A program made the translations under genes and the position numbers. From NCBI RefSeq assembly GCF_030406385.1, contig NZ_JAUEPM010000001.1:372001-436000 (forward strand): a stretch of 64,000 nt of DNA, in the 5' to 3' direction. A model generated the notes under the pieces. That model had not been told where the DNA came from and ran no database searches. It was given only the letters and a program-made list of their open reading frames with translations. Of this stretch, positions 52,872-62,814 are shown piece by piece. The first letter of the stretch is position 1; each line of letters starts with the position of its first letter. Source of the DNA: Microbacterium oryzae (GTDB taxonomy: Bacteria > Actinomycetota > Actinomycetes > Actinomycetales > Microbacteriaceae).

Positions 52872-54161
52872 ATGACGACCTTCCAGTCCCAGCCCGCCGA
52901 GGGCGAGCAGCCGCCCGCCGACTCCGTCGCGCCGCGGGACTCCTCCTCGCAGGCGCCGACGTCGATCGAGCGGCTCAACCAGACCATCAAGGGCTTCATC
53001 GACCGCTGGGGCTCGATCTGGGTCGAGGGCGAGATCACCTCCTGGAACGTGCGCGGCGGCGCCGTGTTCGGGCGCCTGAAGGACCTGCGCTCGGACGCGC
53101 AGATCTCGATCCGTCTGTGGTCGAGCGTGCGCGCTCGCACCCCCGCCGACCTCCGCGTCGGAGATCACGTCGTCGCGTGCGTCAAGGCGGACTACTACCC
53201 CAAGGGCGGCGACTTCTCGTTCCAGGTGTCGGCCATGCGCCACGTCGGCCTCGGCGAGCAGCTCGAGCGCCTCGAGCGGCTGCGTCGGCAGCTGCGCAGC
53301 GAGGGGCTGTTCGACCCCACGCGACGGAAGCCGCTGCCGTTCCTCCCTCACGGCATCGGCCTCATCACCGGCGAGCGCTCCGACGCCGAGAAGGACGTGC
53401 TGCGCAACGCCGAGCTCCGCTGGCCGCACGTCCGCATCCGCACCCTGCACGCCGCGGTGCAGGGCGAGCGCAGCGTGCCCGAGATCCTCCAGGCGCTGCA
53501 GACACTCGACGCCGATCCCGACGTCGACGTCATCATCATCGCGCGCGGCGGCGGCGATCCGCAGACGCTCCTCGGCTTCAGCGACGAGCGCCTCGTGCGC
53601 GCGGTCGCGGCCGCCCGCACCCCGATCGTGAGCGCCATCGGGCACGAGAACGACCATCCCCTCCTCGACGACGTCGCCGACCTCCGCGCGTCGACGCCGA
53701 CCGACGCGGCCAAGCGCGTCGTCCCCGACGTCGGCGAGCAGCGCGCGGTCGTGCAGCAGCTGCGCTCGCGGCTGACGATGCGCCTGCAGCAGCGCCTCCA
53801 GCACGACATCGCCCAGCTCCAGCACGTGCGCACGCGACCGGTCCTGCGCGCACCCGAGCGCATGGTGGAATCTCGCCAGCAGGACGTCTTCCTTCTCCTC
53901 GCCCGCGGTCGCGACCGCGCCGAGCGCCGCATCCACGACGGCGAGCGGCGCACCGCCGAGCTGCGCGCCTCGCTGCGCGCGCTCTCGCCGCAGTCGACGC
54001 TCGCCCGTGGCTACGCGATCGCTCACACCGCTGATGGGGCCATCCTGCGCACGGCCGACGACGCCCCCGCCGGCACCGACCTCGTCGTGACCCTCGAGCA
54101 CGGCGCCGTGAGCGCCACCTCCCTCGGCCGCCGCGACGGCACGACGCGCGCGTCCTCGTAG
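52872..54161 (+). CDS. xseA: Exonuclease VII large subunit
   Basis: This 429-residue subunit has an N-terminal OB-fold (GSIWVEGEITSWNVRGGAVF), the catalytic middle domain (GIGLITGERSDAEKDVLRNA, DVIIIARGGGDPQTLLGFSD, PIVSAIGHENDHPLLDDVAD) and a long coiled-coil C-terminal region ending LARGYAIAHTADG. It degrades single-stranded DNA with XseB. The ATG at 52872 has a GGAG site. Its stop codon TAG is also the first half of the TAGGAT box before xseB. Confidence 0.95.
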   Translation: MTTFQSQPAEGEQPPADSVAPRDSSSQAPTSIERLNQTIKGFIDRWGSIWVEGEITSWNVRGGAVFGRLKDLRSDAQISIRLWSSVRARTPADLRVGDHVVACVKADYYPKGGDFSFQVSAMRHVGLGEQLERLERLRRQLRSEGLFDPTRRKPLPFLPHGIGLITGERSDAEKDVLRNAELRWPHVRIRTLHAAVQGERSVPEILQALQTLDADPDVDVIIIARGGGDPQTLLGFSDERLVRAVAAARTPIVSAIGHENDHPLLDDVADLRASTPTDAAKRVVPDVGEQRAVVQQLRSRLTMRLQQRLQHDIAQLQHVRTRPVLRAPERMVESRQQDVFLLLARGRDRAERRIHDGERRTAELRASLRALSPQSTLARGYAIAHTADGAILRTADDAPAGTDLVVTLEHGAVSATSLGRRDGTTRASS

Positions 54162-54164
54162 GAT
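54159..54164 (+). promoter_or_regulatory. -10 box of xseB overlapping xseA stop
   Basis: TAGGAT uses the xseA stop TAG as its first three bases and lies 9 nt before the xseB ATG. It would allow separate xseB expression. Confidence 0.45.
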
Positions 54165-54173
54165 GGAGACGCT

Positions 54174-54404
54174 ATGACCGAACAGGCCCCTCCCGCGGAC
54201 GTCGCGTCGCTCTCGTTCGAACAGGCGCGGGACGAGCTCGTCCGCGTCGTCTCCGAACTCGAGCAGGGCGCCCCCACCCTCGAGCAGTCGCTCGCGCTCT
54301 GGGAGCGGGGCGAGGCCCTCGCCGCCCGCTGCGAGGAGTGGCTCCTCGGCGCCAAGCGCCGATTGGACGCCGCCCGCGCGGCCTCGGCCGAGAGCGACGC
54401 CTGA
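54174..54404 (+). CDS. xseB: Exonuclease VII small subunit
   Basis: This 76-residue subunit has the XseB core ([40 protein letters not shown]), two helices that pack on the XseA coiled coil. It follows xseA by 12 bp. The ATG has GGAG nearby, and its stop overlaps the next gene (TGATG). Coupling of the two subunits fits the known heteromeric enzyme. Confidence 0.95.
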   Translation: MTEQAPPADVASLSFEQARDELVRVVSELEQGAPTLEQSLALWERGEALAARCEEWLLGAKRRLDAARAASAESDA

Positions 54405-55057
54405 TGGCGCGCGAGCCGCGCATCGTCGCGCATCTGGGCCGCCCGGAGACCCCCGACGAGACGGCCGCGCGCAAGGCCGAGAGCTCCCGTATCCACCGCG
54501 GCAGCCAGAACTTCCGCAATCTCATCGCCGCCCTGCTCGCCTCGTTCGCAGTCGTCGCCGTCGTCATCTGGGGAGTTCCGCACGGCGAGGCGCCCGAGCG
54601 CCCGCCCATCGACGTCGCGGCGATCGCGGCCGACGTCGAGGAGACGACCGGTCACGACGTGCTCGTGCCGGAGGTGCCGGATGGCTGGCTCGTCAACGAG
54701 GCCCAGCTGGATTCGGGTGAGGTGGCCGCCTGGGCCATCGCCTACGTCCCCTCCGAGACCGGATTCCTCCGCCTCGCGCAGGGGTTCTCCGCCGACGAGA
54801 CGTGGGCCGCGCAGATGCTGGGCGGCGCGGCGCCCCGGGACACGATGACGATCGAGGGCATCTCCTGGGATGTCTACGAGATCGCCGACCCGGATGCCAA
54901 CGCGAACGTGTCGTACGCGCTCGGCACGCAGGCCGGCGCCGATCACGTCCTCGTCTACGGCTCGTCGGAGCCGGAGGTCGCCGCAGACCTCGCCGCCGAT
55001 CTCACCGACCAGATCGAGGTGCTCGCACAGAGCACGGAAGAAGGGACGACGGAATGA
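54404..55057 (+). CDS. DUF4245 membrane-anchored protein
   Basis: This 217-residue protein has a basic cytoplasmic N-terminus, one membrane helix (LIAALLASFAVVAVVIWGVP, about residues 41-60) and an extracytoplasmic domain typical of DUF4245 (VPDGWLVNEAQLDSG, TGFLRLAQGFSADETWAAQM). The function is unknown, but the gene is commonly found downstream of xseB in actinobacteria. The ATG overlaps the xseB stop, and its own stop overlaps the carbonic anhydrase start. Confidence 0.88.
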   Translation: MAREPRIVAHLGRPETPDETAARKAESSRIHRGSQNFRNLIAALLASFAVVAVVIWGVPHGEAPERPPIDVAAIAADVEETTGHDVLVPEVPDGWLVNEAQLDSGEVAAWAIAYVPSETGFLRLAQGFSADETWAAQMLGGAAPRDTMTIEGISWDVYEIADPDANANVSYALGTQAGADHVLVYGSSEPEVAADLAADLTDQIEVLAQSTEEGTTE

Positions 55058-55704
55058 GCGAACGGCTCACCCCCGCGCAGGCGTGGGAGAAGATGCAGGC
55101 GGGCAACTCCCGCTTCGTGGCGGGCACCCCCGCGCACCCGCATCAGGACGTGGAGCGCCGCAACGAGCTCGCGACCGGGCAGACGCCGCTCGCGACCCTG
55201 TTCGGATGCTCCGACTCGCGTCTGGCCGCGGAGATCATCTTCGACCTCGGGCTGGGCGACCTCTTCGTCGTCCGCAACGCCGGCCAGGTGCCCGGCGAGT
55301 CGATCGTCGGCTCGCTGGAGTACGCCGTCGAGATCCTCCAGGTCCCCCTCCTCGTCGTCCTCGGGCACGACTCCTGCGGCGCTGTCCGCGCGGCGATCGA
55401 CAGCACCGGCGCCGAGGCGCCCGTGCTGCCCCCGCACATCTGGCGCCAGATCTCCCCCATCGTCCCCGCCGTGCACTCCGCGCTGCGCGAGACGGAGGGA
55501 GCCACGGCCGAGACCGTGGACGCCGAGCTCGTCGGGCGCCTGCACGTGCGCGACACCATCGACTGGATCCTGCAGTCGTCCGAGCTGATCTCCCGCGCGG
55601 TCAACAGCGGCCGCCTCGGCATCGTGGGAGCGAACTACCGACTGGCTGAGGGCACCGCGGTGCCCCACGTCACCATGGGCATCACGGCCGACGCGGCCGC
55701 CTGA
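55054..55704 (+). CDS. Beta-class carbonic anhydrase
   Basis: This 216-residue beta-carbonic anhydrase hydrates CO2 to bicarbonate. Zn ligands are C52 (FGCSDSR), H105 and C108 (LGHDSCGAV); the catalytic Asp/Arg pair is D54/R56. The [20 protein letters not shown] segment is characteristic of the type I active site. It overlaps the DUF4245 stop (ATGA) and is 17 bp before fumC, so xseB to fumC may be one transcript. Confidence 0.94.
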   Translation: MSERLTPAQAWEKMQAGNSRFVAGTPAHPHQDVERRNELATGQTPLATLFGCSDSRLAAEIIFDLGLGDLFVVRNAGQVPGESIVGSLEYAVEILQVPLLVVLGHDSCGAVRAAIDSTGAEAPVLPPHIWRQISPIVPAVHSALRETEGATAETVDAELVGRLHVRDTIDWILQSSELISRAVNSGRLGIVGANYRLAEGTAVPHVTMGITADAAA

Positions 55705-55721
55705 ACGGAGGGAACGAGGAA

Positions 55722-57116
55722 GTGACCGAGATCGAATACCGCATCGAGCACGACACCATGGGTGAGGTGCGGGTCCCCAAGACCGCCCTCTACCGCGCGC
55801 AGACCCAGCGCGCCGTGGAGAACTTCCCCATCTCCGGCAAGGGGCTGGAGTCGCGCCAGATCGCCGCGCTCGCGCGCATCAAGAAGGCCGCCGCGCTCGC
55901 GAACAAGGACCTGGGCACCCTCGACGCCGGCATCGCCGACGCCATTGCGGCCGCCGCCGACGACGTCGTGACGGGAGCGCACGACGACCAGTTCCCGGTC
56001 GACACGTATCAGACCGGGTCCGGCACGTCCTCGAACATGAACATGAACGAGGTGCTGTCGACCCTCGCGACGGAGAAGCTCGGGGCGCCCGTCCACCCGA
56101 ACGACCATGTGAACGCATCGCAGTCCTCGAACGACGTCTTCCCCACGTCGGTGCACGTCGCCGTCACCGAAGCGCTCATCACCGACCTCGTGCCGGCGCT
56201 CGACCATCTCGCGCAGGCGTTCGAGGCCAAGGCCGACGCCTGGAAGGCGGTCGTGAAGTCCGGTCGCACGCACCTCATGGACGCCACGCCCGTCACGCTC
56301 GGGCAGGAGTTCGGCGGGTACGCCCGCCAGATGCGCCTCGGCATCGAGCGCGTCGAGGCGGCGCTGCCGCGCGTGGCGGAGGTCCCCCTCGGCGGCACGG
56401 CGGTCGGCACGGGCATCAACACCCCGCTCGGCTTCCCGCAGAAGGTCATCGCGCTCCTCGCGGCGGAGACGGGCCTGCCCATCACCGAGGCGCTCGACCA
56501 CTTCGAGGCCCAGGCCAACCGCGACGCGCTCGTCGAGGCGTCGGGCGCGTTGCGCACCATCGCGGTGTCGCTGACGAAGATCAACAACGACCTCCGCTGG
56601 ATGGGATCGGGCCCCAACACAGGTCTCGGTGAGATCCGCATCCCCGACCTGCAGCCGGGCTCCTCGATCATGCCGGGCAAGGTCAACCCCGTCGTCCCCG
56701 AGGCCACTCTCATGGTCTGCGCGCGGGTCATCGGCAACGACGCGACGATCGCGTGGGCAGGGGCCTCGGGCGCGTTCGAGCTGAACGTCGCCATCCCGGT
56801 GATGGGCACCGCGCTGCTGGAATCCATCCGTCTGCTCGCGAACGCCTCGCGGGTGCTCGCCGACAAGACCGTCTCCGGCCTCGAGGCGGATGAGGAGCGC
56901 GCGGCGGCCTTCGCCGGCATGTCGCCCTCGATCGTCACGCCGCTGAACAAGGTCATCGGCTACGAGGCGGCGGCGAAGATCGCCAAGCACTCGGTCGCGA
57001 AGGGGATCACGGTGCGCGAGGCCGTCATCGACCTCGGCTACGTCGAGCGAGGCGAGATCACGGCAGAGCAGCTCGACGAGAAGCTCGATCTGCTCTCCAT
57101 GACGCACGCCGGCTGA
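55722..57116 (+). CDS. fumC: Class II fumarate hydratase
   Basis: This 464-residue enzyme interconverts fumarate and malate. The lyase signature [15 protein letters not shown] contains the catalytic Ser loop, and [33 protein letters not shown] and the His/Glu site complete the composite active site. The N-terminus ([20 protein letters not shown]) is that of actinobacterial FumC. The GTG at 55722 has a GAGGAAG site. A 19-bp terminator follows directly. Confidence 0.96.
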   Translation: MTEIEYRIEHDTMGEVRVPKTALYRAQTQRAVENFPISGKGLESRQIAALARIKKAAALANKDLGTLDAGIADAIAAAADDVVTGAHDDQFPVDTYQTGSGTSSNMNMNEVLSTLATEKLGAPVHPNDHVNASQSSNDVFPTSVHVAVTEALITDLVPALDHLAQAFEAKADAWKAVVKSGRTHLMDATPVTLGQEFGGYARQMRLGIERVEAALPRVAEVPLGGTAVGTGINTPLGFPQKVIALLAAETGLPITEALDHFEAQANRDALVEASGALRTIAVSLTKINNDLRWMGSGPNTGLGEIRIPDLQPGSSIMPGKVNPVVPEATLMVCARVIGNDATIAWAGASGAFELNVAIPVMGTALLESIRLLANASRVLADKTVSGLEADEERAAAFAGMSPSIVTPLNKVIGYEAAAKIAKHSVAKGITVREAVIDLGYVERGEITAEQLDEKLDLLSMTHAG

Positions 57117-57123
57117 GCGCGGC

Positions 57124-57165
57124 GGCGAAGGGCCCGGGAGGAGATGTCCTCCCGGGCCCTTCGCC
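57124..57165 (+). terminator. fumC terminator
   Basis: A perfect 19-bp inverted repeat (57124-57142, 57147-57165) with a 4-nt loop, 8 nt after the fumC stop. Confidence 0.9.
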
Positions 57166-57295
57166 ATCCCCGGAGAGCGGAGCGCAGGCGTCAGCCGGCG
57201 TTCCGCCGCGCGTCACCTTCCGGCCATCCGCGCTCGCTGGGGTGGGACCAGGCCCTCACGGGTCACCCACCCGCGATAAGGAGACATCCGCGAAC

Positions 57296-59557
57296 ATGGT
57301 CATCAACCTCGGTCGGACGCTGCCCATGGCAGAGCGTGTGAAGGGCAAGCGGAGTGCCGTCACCTGCCACCTGAAGTGCGCGAGCGCGTGCGCGCGCGGC
57401 GTCTGCAACACCTCCGCCAACGCGTCCTTCCGCGACATCGTCGACGCGCAGCTCTCGCGCCGGGCGCTGCTCGGGCTCGGCGCGATGGGCGCCGCGGCGA
57501 TCGTGCTCGCCCCGTCGCTCGGCAGCGCGCGTCCGAGCACCGCGGCGGCCGCCCCCGCCGGCGAGACCGGAGCGTTCGGCTTCACCGCCATCGACCCGGT
57601 TCCGCACACCGTCGACAGCTTCGTCGTGCCCGAGGGCTTCGACTGGACGCCCATCATCCGCTGGGGCGACCCGCTCTTCGCCGACAGCCCCGCATTCGAC
57701 GCCGCGAACCAGTCGCCCGAGGCGCAGGCGCGGCAGTTCGGGTACAACGTCGACTACACCGACGTCATCCGCACCTCCGCCACCACGGCCATCCTGTTCG
57801 TGAACCACGAGTACACGAACGAGACGATCATGTTCCCGGCCGCGCAGCTCGAGGGCGACTCCCAGCGCGTGCGCGCGGTGGGCATGAAGGCGCACGGGCT
57901 CAGCGTCGTCGAGCTCACCCGCGCGAGCGAGACCGCGCCGTGGACCCCCGTGGTCGGCGGGGCGCTGAACCGGCGCTTCCTCGACGACACCGCCTACACG
58001 CTCACCGGCCCCGCCGCGGGGTCGGACCTGCTGCAGACGACCGCCGACCCCGCCGGCACGACCGTTCTCGGAACCTTCGGCAACTGCTCCGGCGGGACGA
58101 CGCCGTGGGGCACGATCCTCAGCGGGGAGGAGAACTTCAACGGCTACTTCCGCTCGCCCGGCACGTCCGAGACCGACCTCCGCTACGGCCTGGCCGACGA
58201 GGAGACCGCGCGCGGGTGGGAGCACCTCGACCCTCGCTTCGACACGCGCACGCCCGGGTACGAGAACGAGGCGAACCGCTTCGGATGGGTCGTGGAGATC
58301 GACCCGACGGATCCCGCGTCGACGCCGCGCAAGCACACCTCGCTCGGGCGCCTGAAGCACGAGGGCGCGAACGTGATCCTCGCGGGGAACGGCAAGGTCG
58401 TCGCGTACACGGGCGACGACGAGCGCTTCGACTACCTGTACAAATTCGTCTCACGCGACGCCTGCGTCGAGGGCGATCGCGCGCACAACATGACCCTGCT
58501 GGAGAACGGCGATCTCTTCGTCGCCCGCTTCTCAGGAGACTCCCCCGTCGGCGAGATCGACGGCTCGGGAGCGGTGCCTGCGGACGGCGGGTTCGGCGGC
58601 ACCGGCGAATGGCTGCCGCTCGTCGTCGACGGCCGCTCGGCGGTCGAGGGGATGGCCGTGGCCGAGGTGCTCGTCTACACGCGTCTGGCCGCCGACCGCG
58701 TGGGCGCCACGAAGATGGACCGCCCGGAGGACGTCCAGCCGCACCCGACCACCGGCCGGGTGTACGTGGCCTGCACGAACAACACCGACCGCGGCACGGC
58801 AGGGAAGGCCGGCCCGGACGAGGCCAACCCGCGCAGCGAGAACCGCGACGGGCACATCGTGGAGATCACCGAGGACGGCGGCGACCAGACGGCGCGCACG
58901 TTCACCTGGACACTCCTCCTCGTCGCCGGCGACCCCGCGCAGGGCGCCGCCACGTACTTCTCCGGCTTCCCCGCCGCGGAGGTCTCCCCCATCTCCTGCC
59001 CCGACAACCTCGCCTTCGACAGCGCGGGTCACCTCTGGATCTCCACCGACGGCGCCCCGAGCACGATCGGCTACAACGACGGCCTGTTCCGAGTCGCGCT
59101 CGACGGGCCCGAGCGTGGCCGGGTGGAGCAGTTCCTCTCGGTGCCGCGCGAGGCGGAGACCTGCGGTCCGGTCATCCACGACGACGAGTGGCACGTGTTC
59201 GTGTCGGTGCAGCACCCGGGCGAGGACGGCTCGTTCGCCGCGCAGAGCTCGACGTTCCCCGACGCGATGAAGCCCGCGCCGCTCGCGGGCGCCGGCGGCG
59301 GCACCTTCGCCGGGCCGCGCCCGAGCGTCGTGCAGGTGCTCCCGGTCGCATCGCCCGCGCCGACCGCGGCGCCCACGCCCGCGCCGTCCGCCGCGCCCGA
59401 CCCGACGCAGGCACCCGAGGATGGCGTCGAGCTCGTTCCGACGGGAGGCGGCGTCATCGGCGGCGTTCTCGCGGGGGCGGGCGCCCTCGCCGCGGCGGGG
59501 CTGGCGCTCATCTCCCGCCGTCGCCGCGGGAACGGCGACGCATCCGACGCGTCCTGA
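57296..59557 (+). CDS. PhoX-family phosphatase, Tat-exported
   Basis: This 753-residue protein matches the DUF839/PhoX family of Ca/Fe-dependent alkaline phosphatases. A Cys-rich leader (TCHLKCASACARGVCNTS) precedes a twin-arginine signal (SRRALLGLGAMGAAAIVLAP). The core has LFVNHEYTNETI, GTILSGEENFNGYF, RPEDVQPHPTTGRVYVACTN and CPDNLAFDSAGHLWISTDG. The C-terminus has a Pro/Thr/Ala-rich linker, LVPTGG, a hydrophobic stretch and SRRRRG, resembling a sortase-type or tail anchor. The ATG at 57296 is preceded by AAGGAG. It should act outside the cell on phosphate esters. Confidence 0.88.
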   Translation: MVINLGRTLPMAERVKGKRSAVTCHLKCASACARGVCNTSANASFRDIVDAQLSRRALLGLGAMGAAAIVLAPSLGSARPSTAAAAPAGETGAFGFTAIDPVPHTVDSFVVPEGFDWTPIIRWGDPLFADSPAFDAANQSPEAQARQFGYNVDYTDVIRTSATTAILFVNHEYTNETIMFPAAQLEGDSQRVRAVGMKAHGLSVVELTRASETAPWTPVVGGALNRRFLDDTAYTLTGPAAGSDLLQTTADPAGTTVLGTFGNCSGGTTPWGTILSGEENFNGYFRSPGTSETDLRYGLADEETARGWEHLDPRFDTRTPGYENEANRFGWVVEIDPTDPASTPRKHTSLGRLKHEGANVILAGNGKVVAYTGDDERFDYLYKFVSRDACVEGDRAHNMTLLENGDLFVARFSGDSPVGEIDGSGAVPADGGFGGTGEWLPLVVDGRSAVEGMAVAEVLVYTRLAADRVGATKMDRPEDVQPHPTTGRVYVACTNNTDRGTAGKAGPDEANPRSENRDGHIVEITEDGGDQTARTFTWTLLLVAGDPAQGAATYFSGFPAAEVSPISCPDNLAFDSAGHLWISTDGAPSTIGYNDGLFRVALDGPERGRVEQFLSVPREAETCGPVIHDDEWHVFVSVQHPGEDGSFAAQSSTFPDAMKPAPLAGAGGGTFAGPRPSVVQVLPVASPAPTAAPTPAPSAAPDPTQAPEDGVELVPTGGGVIGGVLAGAGALAAAGLALISRRRRGNGDASDAS

Positions 59558-59565
59558 TCCGGTGC

Positions 59566-59611
59566 GGAAGGGGCCGGCCGGCAAGGAGATCCTCGCCGAC
59601 CGGCCCCTTCC
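59566..59611 (+). terminator. phoX terminator
   Basis: A 12-bp outer stem (59566-59577, 59600-59611) with an interrupted inner helix (CGGC/GCCG) lies 9 nt after the phoX stop. Confidence 0.75.
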
Positions 59612-59618
59612 ATGCGCC

Positions 59619-59708
59619 TCAGCAGCAGCGCGAGCCGGGTTCCGCGTCCTGAGCGCGATAGACCTCGCGCCAGAACGCGCGCTCGTCGAGCGGCACGACC
59701 GCGAGCAT
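59619..59708 (-). CDS. Possible 29-residue ORF ending in Cys-Cys
   Basis: A short frame (ATG 59708 to stop 59619) encodes 29 residues with a plausible amphipathic helix (LDERAFWREVYRAQDAEPG) ending RCC. There is no ribosome site or TANNNT box at the expected distance, and an upstream stop limits the frame. It is located between two terminators. I do not recognise it; chance is quite possible. Confidence 0.25.
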   Translation of the reverse strand: MLAVVPLDERAFWREVYRAQDAEPGSRCC

Positions 59709-59745
59709 CGTTCACGCGATCCCGCCGACGAGCGCGATCACACGA

Positions 59746-59779
59746 CGCGGCGGCGGGGCCAGAAGGCCCCGCCGCCGCG
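59746..59779 (-). terminator. Terminator of small basic protein gene
   Basis: A perfect 15-bp inverted repeat (59746-59760, 59765-59779) with an AGAA loop (+ strand), 10 nt beyond the stop at 59789. Confidence 0.85.
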
Positions 59780-59788
59780 GGCGAATCG

Positions 59789-60001
59789 TTATCGGCGCTT
59801 GGCGTGCTTCTTCGCCACCTGCTTGGCGACGCGCTGGCGCACCTTCTGCACGCGCGGGTCCTTCCACACCTGACGGGCGATGGTGATGGCCGTGACGGCG
59901 CGGCCGATGGGGTGCTTCGACAGCAGGAAGCCGGCGACGCCCGCCGCGGCCAGGCCGCCCTTCTTGCTCTTGCTGTCGCTCTTGCTCTTGCTCGCGCTCA
60001 T
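59789..60001 (-). CDS. Small basic hypothetical protein
   Basis: This 70-residue protein is very Lys/Arg-rich (KSKSDSKSKKGG at the N-terminus, QVAKKHAKRR at the C-terminus) around one moderately hydrophobic stretch (GGLAAAGVAGFLLSKHP). It could associate with membrane or nucleic acid, but no domain is recognised. The ATG at 60001 has a GAGGCGG site. It has its own strong terminator. Confidence 0.75.
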   Translation of the reverse strand: MSASKSKSDSKSKKGGLAAAGVAGFLLSKHPIGRAVTAITIARQVWKDPRVQKVRQRVAKQVAKKHAKRR

Positions 60002-60107
60002 GCGATCCGCCTCTCGTGTTCGTCATCTCATCCCACCTCAGGGCGGCGGACGGAGCACGGGGATTGCCAGCCGCCGGGTCGATGTGGCAGGGGCCAGGCG
60101 GCGGCGG

Positions 60108-61469
60108 TCAGGACAGCTCGCCGCCCTCCAGCAGGTCGGTGACGAGCGCGGCGATCGCCGAGCGCTCGCTGCGCGTGAGCGTGACGTGTCCGAAGAGCTC
60201 ATGCCCCTTCAGCGACTCGATGACGCTCGCGACGCCGTCATGCCGGCCGACGCGCAGGTTGTCGCGCTGCCCGACGTCGTGCGTGAGCACCACGCGGGAG
60301 TTCAGCCCCATGCGGCTCAGCACCGTGAGGAGGACGTTGCGCTCGAGCGACTGCGCCTCGTCCACGATCACGAAGGCGTCGTGCAGCGACCGGCCCCGGA
60401 TGTGCGTGAGCGGCAGCACCTCGAGCAGCCCGCGCTCCATCACCTCGTCGAGCACGTTCTGCGACACGACGGAGCCGAGGGTGTCGAAGACCGCCTGCCC
60501 CCACGGGCTCATCTTCTCGGTCTGGTCGCCCGGCAGGTAGCCGAGCTCCTGCCCGCCGACGGCGAACAGGGGCCGGAAGACGATGATCCGCTTCTGCTGC
60601 TGGCGCTCGAGCACGGCTTCCAGGCCCGCGCACAGCGCGAGCGCCGACTTGCCGGTGCCCGCCCGGCCGCCGAGCGACACGATGCCCACGGTCGGGTCCA
60701 GCAGCAGGTCGATCGCGATCCGCTGCTCGGCCGAGCGCCCGTGCAGACCGAACACCTCGCGGTCGCCGCGCACGAGACGGAACTCCCCCTCCCCGGTCAT
60801 TCGCGCGAGCGCGGACCCGCGCTCGGACTGCACCACGAGCCCGGTGTTCACCGGCAGCCCGCGCGCGTCCTCATGCACCGCGACCTCGCTCTCGTAGAGA
60901 TCGGCCATGTCGTCGCCGGAGATCTGCAGTGGGACGATCCCCGGCCATCCGGAGTCGATCGCCTGCTCGGCGAGGTACTCCTCCGCCGCGAGGCCCAGCG
61001 ACGCCGCCTTCACGCGCATCGGGAGGTCCTTGGAGACGATGGTGACGCTCTGCCCGCCCTGAGCGAGGTGGGCCGCGACCGCGAGGATGCGGCTGTCGTT
61101 GTCACCCAGTCGCATGCCGCTGGGCAGGATCGCCGGGTCGGTGCTGTTGAGCTCGACGCGGAGCGTGCCGCCGTCTCCCACCGGGACCGGGAAGTCCAGC
61201 CGCCCGTGCTCGACGCGGAGCTCGTCGAGGTGCCGGAGGGCGGCGCGCGCGAAGAACCCGATCTCCGGGTCGTTCCGCTTGCCCTCGAGCTCGGTGATGA
61301 CCGTCACCGGGATGACGACCCCGTGCTCGGCGAAGCGGAAGTACGCGCGCGGGTCGCTGAGCAGCACGGAGGTGTCGAGCACGTAGGTGCGCAGATCCTG
61401 CGCGCTCGACGGCGATGACTCGGCGGCGCTCCTGACGATGTCGGCGTTCACGCCTGCGGTGGTGGCCAC
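60108..61469 (-). CDS. PIN-PhoH fusion ATPase/RNase
   Basis: This 453-residue protein joins an N-terminal PIN ribonuclease domain ([19 protein letters not shown], then acidic residues in [17 protein letters not shown]) to a C-terminal PhoH ATPase ([40 protein letters not shown]). This is the PhoH2-type architecture, in mycobacteria an RNA helicase with RNase activity. The GTG at 61469 with GGGAG upstream is preferred. A TAGCTT box at 61577-61582 predicts a leader of about 100 nt with GC-rich hairpins. Confidence 0.92.
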   Translation of the reverse strand: MATTAGVNADIVRSAAESSPSSAQDLRTYVLDTSVLLSDPRAYFRFAEHGVVIPVTVITELEGKRNDPEIGFFARAALRHLDELRVEHGRLDFPVPVGDGGTLRVELNSTDPAILPSGMRLGDNDSRILAVAAHLAQGGQSVTIVSKDLPMRVKAASLGLAAEEYLAEQAIDSGWPGIVPLQISGDDMADLYESEVAVHEDARGLPVNTGLVVQSERGSALARMTGEGEFRLVRGDREVFGLHGRSAEQRIAIDLLLDPTVGIVSLGGRAGTGKSALALCAGLEAVLERQQQKRIIVFRPLFAVGGQELGYLPGDQTEKMSPWGQAVFDTLGSVVSQNVLDEVMERGLLEVLPLTHIRGRSLHDAFVIVDEAQSLERNVLLTVLSRMGLNSRVVLTHDVGQRDNLRVGRHDGVASVIESLKGHELFGHVTLTRSERSAIAALVTDLLEGGELS

Positions 61470-61576
61470 GTCACACTCCCGACCCCGGGCTCCCGCCCGG
61501 ATTCGACGAGTCGACCTGGGGCCACGAGTCGCGGTCTGAACGGCCGACTCGACCGGGCGCCTTGCCCGATGATCAG

Positions 61577-61582
61577 AAGCTA
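61577..61582 (-). promoter_or_regulatory. Probable -10 box of PIN-PhoH gene
   Basis: TAGCTT on the minus strand in the 181-bp gap before the PIN-PhoH gene. The rest of the gap holds short GC-rich inverted repeats only. Confidence 0.35.
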
Positions 61583-61630
61583 CGACCCGCATCCGACAAC
61601 GTGCCACCCCGACACGCGGACGATTTGTGA

Positions 61631-61651
61631 AGCGCGGGTGAACTCCGCGCT
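61631..61651 (-). terminator. Short hairpin after aminotransferase V gene
   Basis: AGCGCGG (61631-61637) and CCGCGCT (61645-61651) form a 7-bp stem that reaches the last base of the stop codon. A weak terminator is possible. Confidence 0.35.
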
Positions 61652-62778
61652 CAGCCCACCCGGGTCTGCACGAAGACCGCGCAGGCGTCGTCGAGCATCC
61701 GCAGCGTCTCGTCATCGGTGCCCACGTGCGGCGACACCCGCACGAGGCCCGACCGTGTCGTGACCGTCACGCCGCCATTCGCGAGCGCGGCGCCCAGGGC
61801 GCCGACCTGCGCGGCGCCGGGGTCCAGCGCCACGATCCCCGCCCGCCGCTCCGGCTCGCGCGGCGTGACCACCTCGATCCCGTGTGCATCGGCGATCTCG
61901 ATCACGCGACCGACCCGCTCGGCGACGGCGGCCTCGATGTGCGTCACGCCGACCGCTGCGACCTCGGCCACCGCGGAGGCGAGGCGCGCGGCCGCGAGGT
62001 AGTCGGGCCGTGAGACCGTGAAGGCCCGCGCGTCCGGAGCCGGCGCAGGCAGGGCGTCGAACGGCAGGTCGTCGCCCTCGGCGCCCGTCGTGCCCGAGAG
62101 CACCGGGTCCAGCGCCACCCGAGCGCGGCGCCCGTACCACGCGAACCCCGTGCCGCGCCCGGCGCGCAGCCACTTGTAGCCGTGCCCGGCCACCACGTCG
62201 GCGGCCGACCAGTCGGCCTCGACGACGCCGAACGCCTGCGTCGCGTCGACGATGAGCAGGCGGTCATCGCCGATCACCTCGCGGATGGCGGCGAGGTCGG
62301 CCCGGTAGCCGGTGCGGAAGTCGACCAGGCTCAGCACGACGGCGCTCGTCGACTCGTCGATGGTGTCGGCGACCGCGTCGGCGGTCACGAAGCGATGCTC
62401 GGGGCCGATCCACTGCGGAACCACTCGCCCGAGGGCGGCAGCCGCGCGGGCGATGGGCACCGTGACGGCGGGGAATTCGCGCGGCGACGCGACGACGCCG
62501 CCCGTCACCCCGTAGACGGCCTGCGCGATCCCGTGCGTCGTCGACGGCTGCAGCACGACCTCCGCGGCCTCGACCCCCATCAGGTCGGCGATCGTTCCGC
62601 AGGCCTCCGCGGCACGCCCTGCGACGAACTGGTGACCGCTGGCCCGCCCCGAGCCCAGCAGCTCGAGATCGGCGCCGGCCTCCTCGCGGACGGTCGGCGA
62701 CAGCGGTCCGAACGCGGCCCAGTCGAGATAGCCCGGCTCCACCGTGAACGAGGCGGAGAGATCTTCGAGAGTGGTCAC
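61651..62778 (-). CDS. Aminotransferase class V protein
   Basis: This 375-residue fold-type I PLP protein has the lysine motif [21 protein letters not shown] (about residue 213 on), the cofactor Asp in [17 protein letters not shown] and an N-terminal [18 protein letters not shown] typical of cysteine desulfurase/isopenicillin-epimerase-like members. The substrate Cys loop of true desulfurases is not evident, so the reaction is undefined. The GTG at 62778 lies 6 nt after GAGAAT. It is followed by the PIN-PhoH gene. Confidence 0.85.
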   Translation of the reverse strand: MTTLEDLSASFTVEPGYLDWAAFGPLSPTVREEAGADLELLGSGRASGHQFVAGRAAEACGTIADLMGVEAAEVVLQPSTTHGIAQAVYGVTGGVVASPREFPAVTVPIARAAAALGRVVPQWIGPEHRFVTADAVADTIDESTSAVVLSLVDFRTGYRADLAAIREVIGDDRLLIVDATQAFGVVEADWSAADVVAGHGYKWLRAGRGTGFAWYGRRARVALDPVLSGTTGAEGDDLPFDALPAPAPDARAFTVSRPDYLAAARLASAVAEVAAVGVTHIEAAVAERVGRVIEIADAHGIEVVTPREPERRAGIVALDPGAAQVGALGAALANGGVTVTTRSGLVRVSPHVGTDDETLRMLDDACAVFVQTRVG

Positions 62779-62784
62779 CGCCCC

Positions 62785-62790
62785 ATTCTC
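62785..62790 (-). promoter_or_regulatory. -10 box of aminotransferase V gene (leaderless)
   Basis: GAGAAT on the minus strand, 6 nt before the GTG at 62778. Confidence 0.4.
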
Positions 62791-62814
62791 TCAGAGGCGC
62801 TGTCCACCGGGGTC

